Below are positions 34,271 to 36,043 of a DNA stretch of 36,043 nucleotides, piece after piece. Every line of letters begins with the position of its first letter. The stretch's first letter is position 1. The DNA comes from Bacteroidetes bacterium UBA6661 (GTDB taxonomy: Bacteria > Bacteroidota > Bacteroidia > AKYH767-A > OLB10), in contig DKKR01000049.1 of NCBI GenBank assembly GCA_002455375.1, positions 5,851-41,893 of the forward strand, read 5' to 3'. A program made the position numbers and the translations under genes. The notes below the pieces were generated by a model. That model made no database searches, was not told where the DNA came from, and saw nothing but the letters and a program-made list of their open reading frames with translations.

Positions 34271-36043
34271 CTATTTAACGGTGTTTCCATTGTCCATCTG
34301 TTGCTTGGAAGGTGTGATAAATGAAAGCTCTCCTTTGTTATTCTGTGCCATCAATATCATTCCTTTGCTTTCTATACCTTTAATTTTACGTGGAGCAAGG
34401 TTGGCTAACATCACTACTTTTTGTCCGATAATTTTTTCAGGATCGTACCATGCTGCAATACCTGAAACAACCGTTCGTTTATCTATACCTGTATCGAGTA
34501 GCAATTTTAAAAGTTTATCGGTCTTTGGTACACGCTCTGCTTCTAAAATTGTGGCAACACGAATATCCATCTTGCTGAAATCGTCAAAAGTTGTTTCGTC
34601 AAGTTGAGGTTCAATGGTTGTTTCGCCAACTACAACTGCTTGCTGATTCTGTTCTGTGTTCATCACTTTTTTATCATGAAGTTTCTGAATTTGTTTTTCA
34701 ATATCAGTGTCTTCTATTTTTTGAAATAAGATAAGGCTGTTAATATTTAGAACAATAGCATTTAACGAAATGATACTGTTTTCAAAACCATTATAGGCAA
34801 GTTTTCTTTTTGCAGAATCTACCTTAAGAATGTCAAGTATTTTTGCTGATGCATTTGGCAAAAAAGGTTGGAAACACACAGCCATTTTTGATATCAATGA
34901 AAGGCAATGAATCAGTACCTCTCTGGTTTGATTAACGCTATCAACATCTTCTGCTTTGTATTTTTTCCATGGTTCACAAGCTGTCAAGTACTTATTACCT
35001 ATTCGTGCAAAATCCATTGCTATTGCCTGTGCATCTCTGAACTGAAAATTTTTCATTGCTTTGGTGTAAGACAACAATAATTTATTCAATTCATTGTCGA
35101 AAGGTGCAACTGAAATTTTTTTATCTGTTGTCATGTTGCCTTTAAAATACTTATTACTCAACACCACAACCCTGTTCACAAAGTTACCTAAAATTGCCCC
35201 CAACTCATTGTTCACTCTTGCCTGAAAATCTTTCCATGTAAATTCACTGTCCTTGGTTTCGGGTGCAATAGAAGTAAGCACATAGCGCAGTTCATCTTCG
35301 CGACCCGGAAAATCTTCAAGGTATTCATGCAGCCACACAGCCCAATTGCGCGAGGTTGATATTTTATCTCCTTCTAGATTTAAAAATTCGTTGGCAGGAA
35401 CATTGTAGGGCAACACAAAACCGCCATGCTGCATGAGCATCATCGGAAAAATGATGGCATGAAAAACAATATTGTCTTTGCCGATAAAATGAATAAGCTT
35501 AGGATTGTCTTCTTCATTGTTTTGCTTATGCCAATAATCTTTCCAATTGTCCGGCAAAAGTTCTTTTGTAGCCGAAATATACCCGATAGGTGCATCAAAC
35601 CAAACATATAGCACTTTCCCTTCTGTATGGGGTAAAGGCACTTTCACACCCCAGTCGAGGTCGCGGGTCATGGCACGAGGCTGCAGGCCTTCGCTGAGCC
35701 AACTATTGCACTGTCCTTTAATGTTGGGTTTCCAATGGTCGAATCGTTTAATATACTCCTGAAAATCGTTTGACTTTTGAATTTCACCCATTGGCAAAAA
35801 CCAGTTTTTTGTTGGTCTCAGCACTGGGGTATTGCCACTAAGTTTTGATTTAGGATTTATGAGGTCTGTTGGGCTGAGTGATGCACCGCAGTTTTCACAT
35901 TGGTCGCCATAAGCATTTGGATTGTTGCAGCGCGGACAGGTGCCGGTGATATAGCGGTCGGCAAGAAACTGTTTGGCTTCCTCATCATAAAACTGCTCTG
36001 TGGTTTCTTCAATAAAAACATCTTTATCATAAAGCGTTTTAAA
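34271..36043 (-). CDS. metG: Methionyl-tRNA synthetase, N-terminus cut off by window edge
   Basis: The frame is open to the right edge (36043), so the N-terminal part with the HIGH motif is outside. The part present begins with a zinc-binding knuckle, CPRC followed by CENC, at about 35887-35931, typical of MetG. The active-site loop appears as KISTSRNW, the KMSKS equivalent. The anticodon-binding helical bundle follows. The last ~110 residues are a Trbp111/EMAP-like tRNA-binding domain (FSKMDIRVATILEAERVP, IGQKVVMLANLAPRKIKGIESKGMIL). A GTG at 35822-35824 is internal and is not the start. fumC follows after 26 bases. Confidence 0.96.
   Translation of the reverse strand, partial: FKTLYDKDVFIEETTEQFYDEEAKQFLADRYITGTCPRCNNPNAYGDQCENCGASLSPTDLINPKSKLSGNTPVLRPTKNWFLPMGEIQKSNDFQEYIKRFDHWKPNIKGQCNSWLSEGLQPRAMTRDLDWGVKVPLPHTEGKVLYVWFDAPIGYISATKELLPDNWKDYWHKQNNEEDNPKLIHFIGKDNIVFHAIIFPMMLMQHGGFVLPYNVPANEFLNLEGDKISTSRNWAVWLHEYLEDFPGREDELRYVLTSIAPETKDSEFTWKDFQARVNNELGAILGNFVNRVVVLSNKYFKGNMTTDKKISVAPFDNELNKLLLSYTKAMKNFQFRDAQAIAMDFARIGNKYLTACEPWKKYKAEDVDSVNQTREVLIHCLSLISKMAVCFQPFLPNASAKILDILKVDSAKRKLAYNGFENSIISLNAIVLNINSLILFQKIEDTDIEKQIQKLHDKKVMNTEQNQQAVVVGETTIEPQLDETTFDDFSKMDIRVATILEAERVPKTDKLLKLLLDTGIDKRTVVSGIAAWYDPEKIIGQKVVMLANLAPRKIKGIESKGMILMAQNNKGELSFITPSKQQMDNGNTVK

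Noticed and set aside
35822..35824. GTG as a start of metG
   Set aside because: The frame continues upstream to the window edge with a clear zinc-knuckle region, so this GTG is an internal valine codon.
1..36043. CRISPR arrays, tRNA or rRNA genes, insertion sequences, phage genes
   Set aside because: No spaced direct repeats, no clover-leaf-like or rRNA sequences, and no transposase, integrase or phage structural frames were seen.

Overview
The window looks like a chromosomal stretch from a member of the Bacteroidota. The sequence shows AT-rich DNA, outer-membrane and exported proteins with Bacteroidota-type signal peptides, two proteins with type IX secretion (T9SS) C-terminal sorting domains, starts without Shine-Dalgarno sequences, and repeated upstream boxes of the form TAnnTTTG or TAnnTTCG, which match the known Bacteroidota -7 promoter element. 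I cannot name a genus. There is no CRISPR array, prophage, insertion sequence or tRNA/rRNA gene that I can see.

Layout. Positions 1-5262 (minus strand) hold a tripartite drug-efflux operon read as TetR regulator, TolC-like channel, lipoprotein adaptor and RND pump; the pump is cut by the left edge. An inverted repeat over the promoter is a good candidate TetR operator. Next come an ACMSD-like decarboxylase (5388-6401, minus), a RecD-like helicase (plus), and a convergent SprT-like metalloprotein that follows feoB and feoA (minus). Positions 11233-15696 (plus) are the cell-elongation cluster mreC-mreD-mrdA-rodA, without mreB beside it. Positions 15697-24419 (minus) carry four exported proteins: a 1102-residue protein with a dead-looking peptidase domain, a propeller and a barrel; a reprolysin-like protease with a T9SS type A domain; an unknown exported protein; and a PKD protein with a T9SS type B domain.

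Positions 24648-29078 (plus) hold ruvB-queG, a CpsB/YwqE-type PHP phosphatase and purQ. A small conserved minus-strand gene and a decayed histidine kinase sit between queG and the phosphatase gene. Positions 29094-36043 (minus) hold a 40-residue membrane microprotein missed by normal length limits, a PpiD-like chaperone, an alpha/beta hydrolase, a TonB-C-domain protein, fumC and metG, which is cut by the right edge.

Most of the window is housekeeping or envelope biology, and I see no clear new multi-gene system. The items most worth a second look are the histidine-kinase pseudogene (27105-27488), the 40-residue membrane protein whose apparent promoter lies against a terminator, the pseudo-peptidase/propeller/barrel protein, the probable TetR operator, and a set of promoter boxes that correct several gene starts and suggest leaderless mRNAs.
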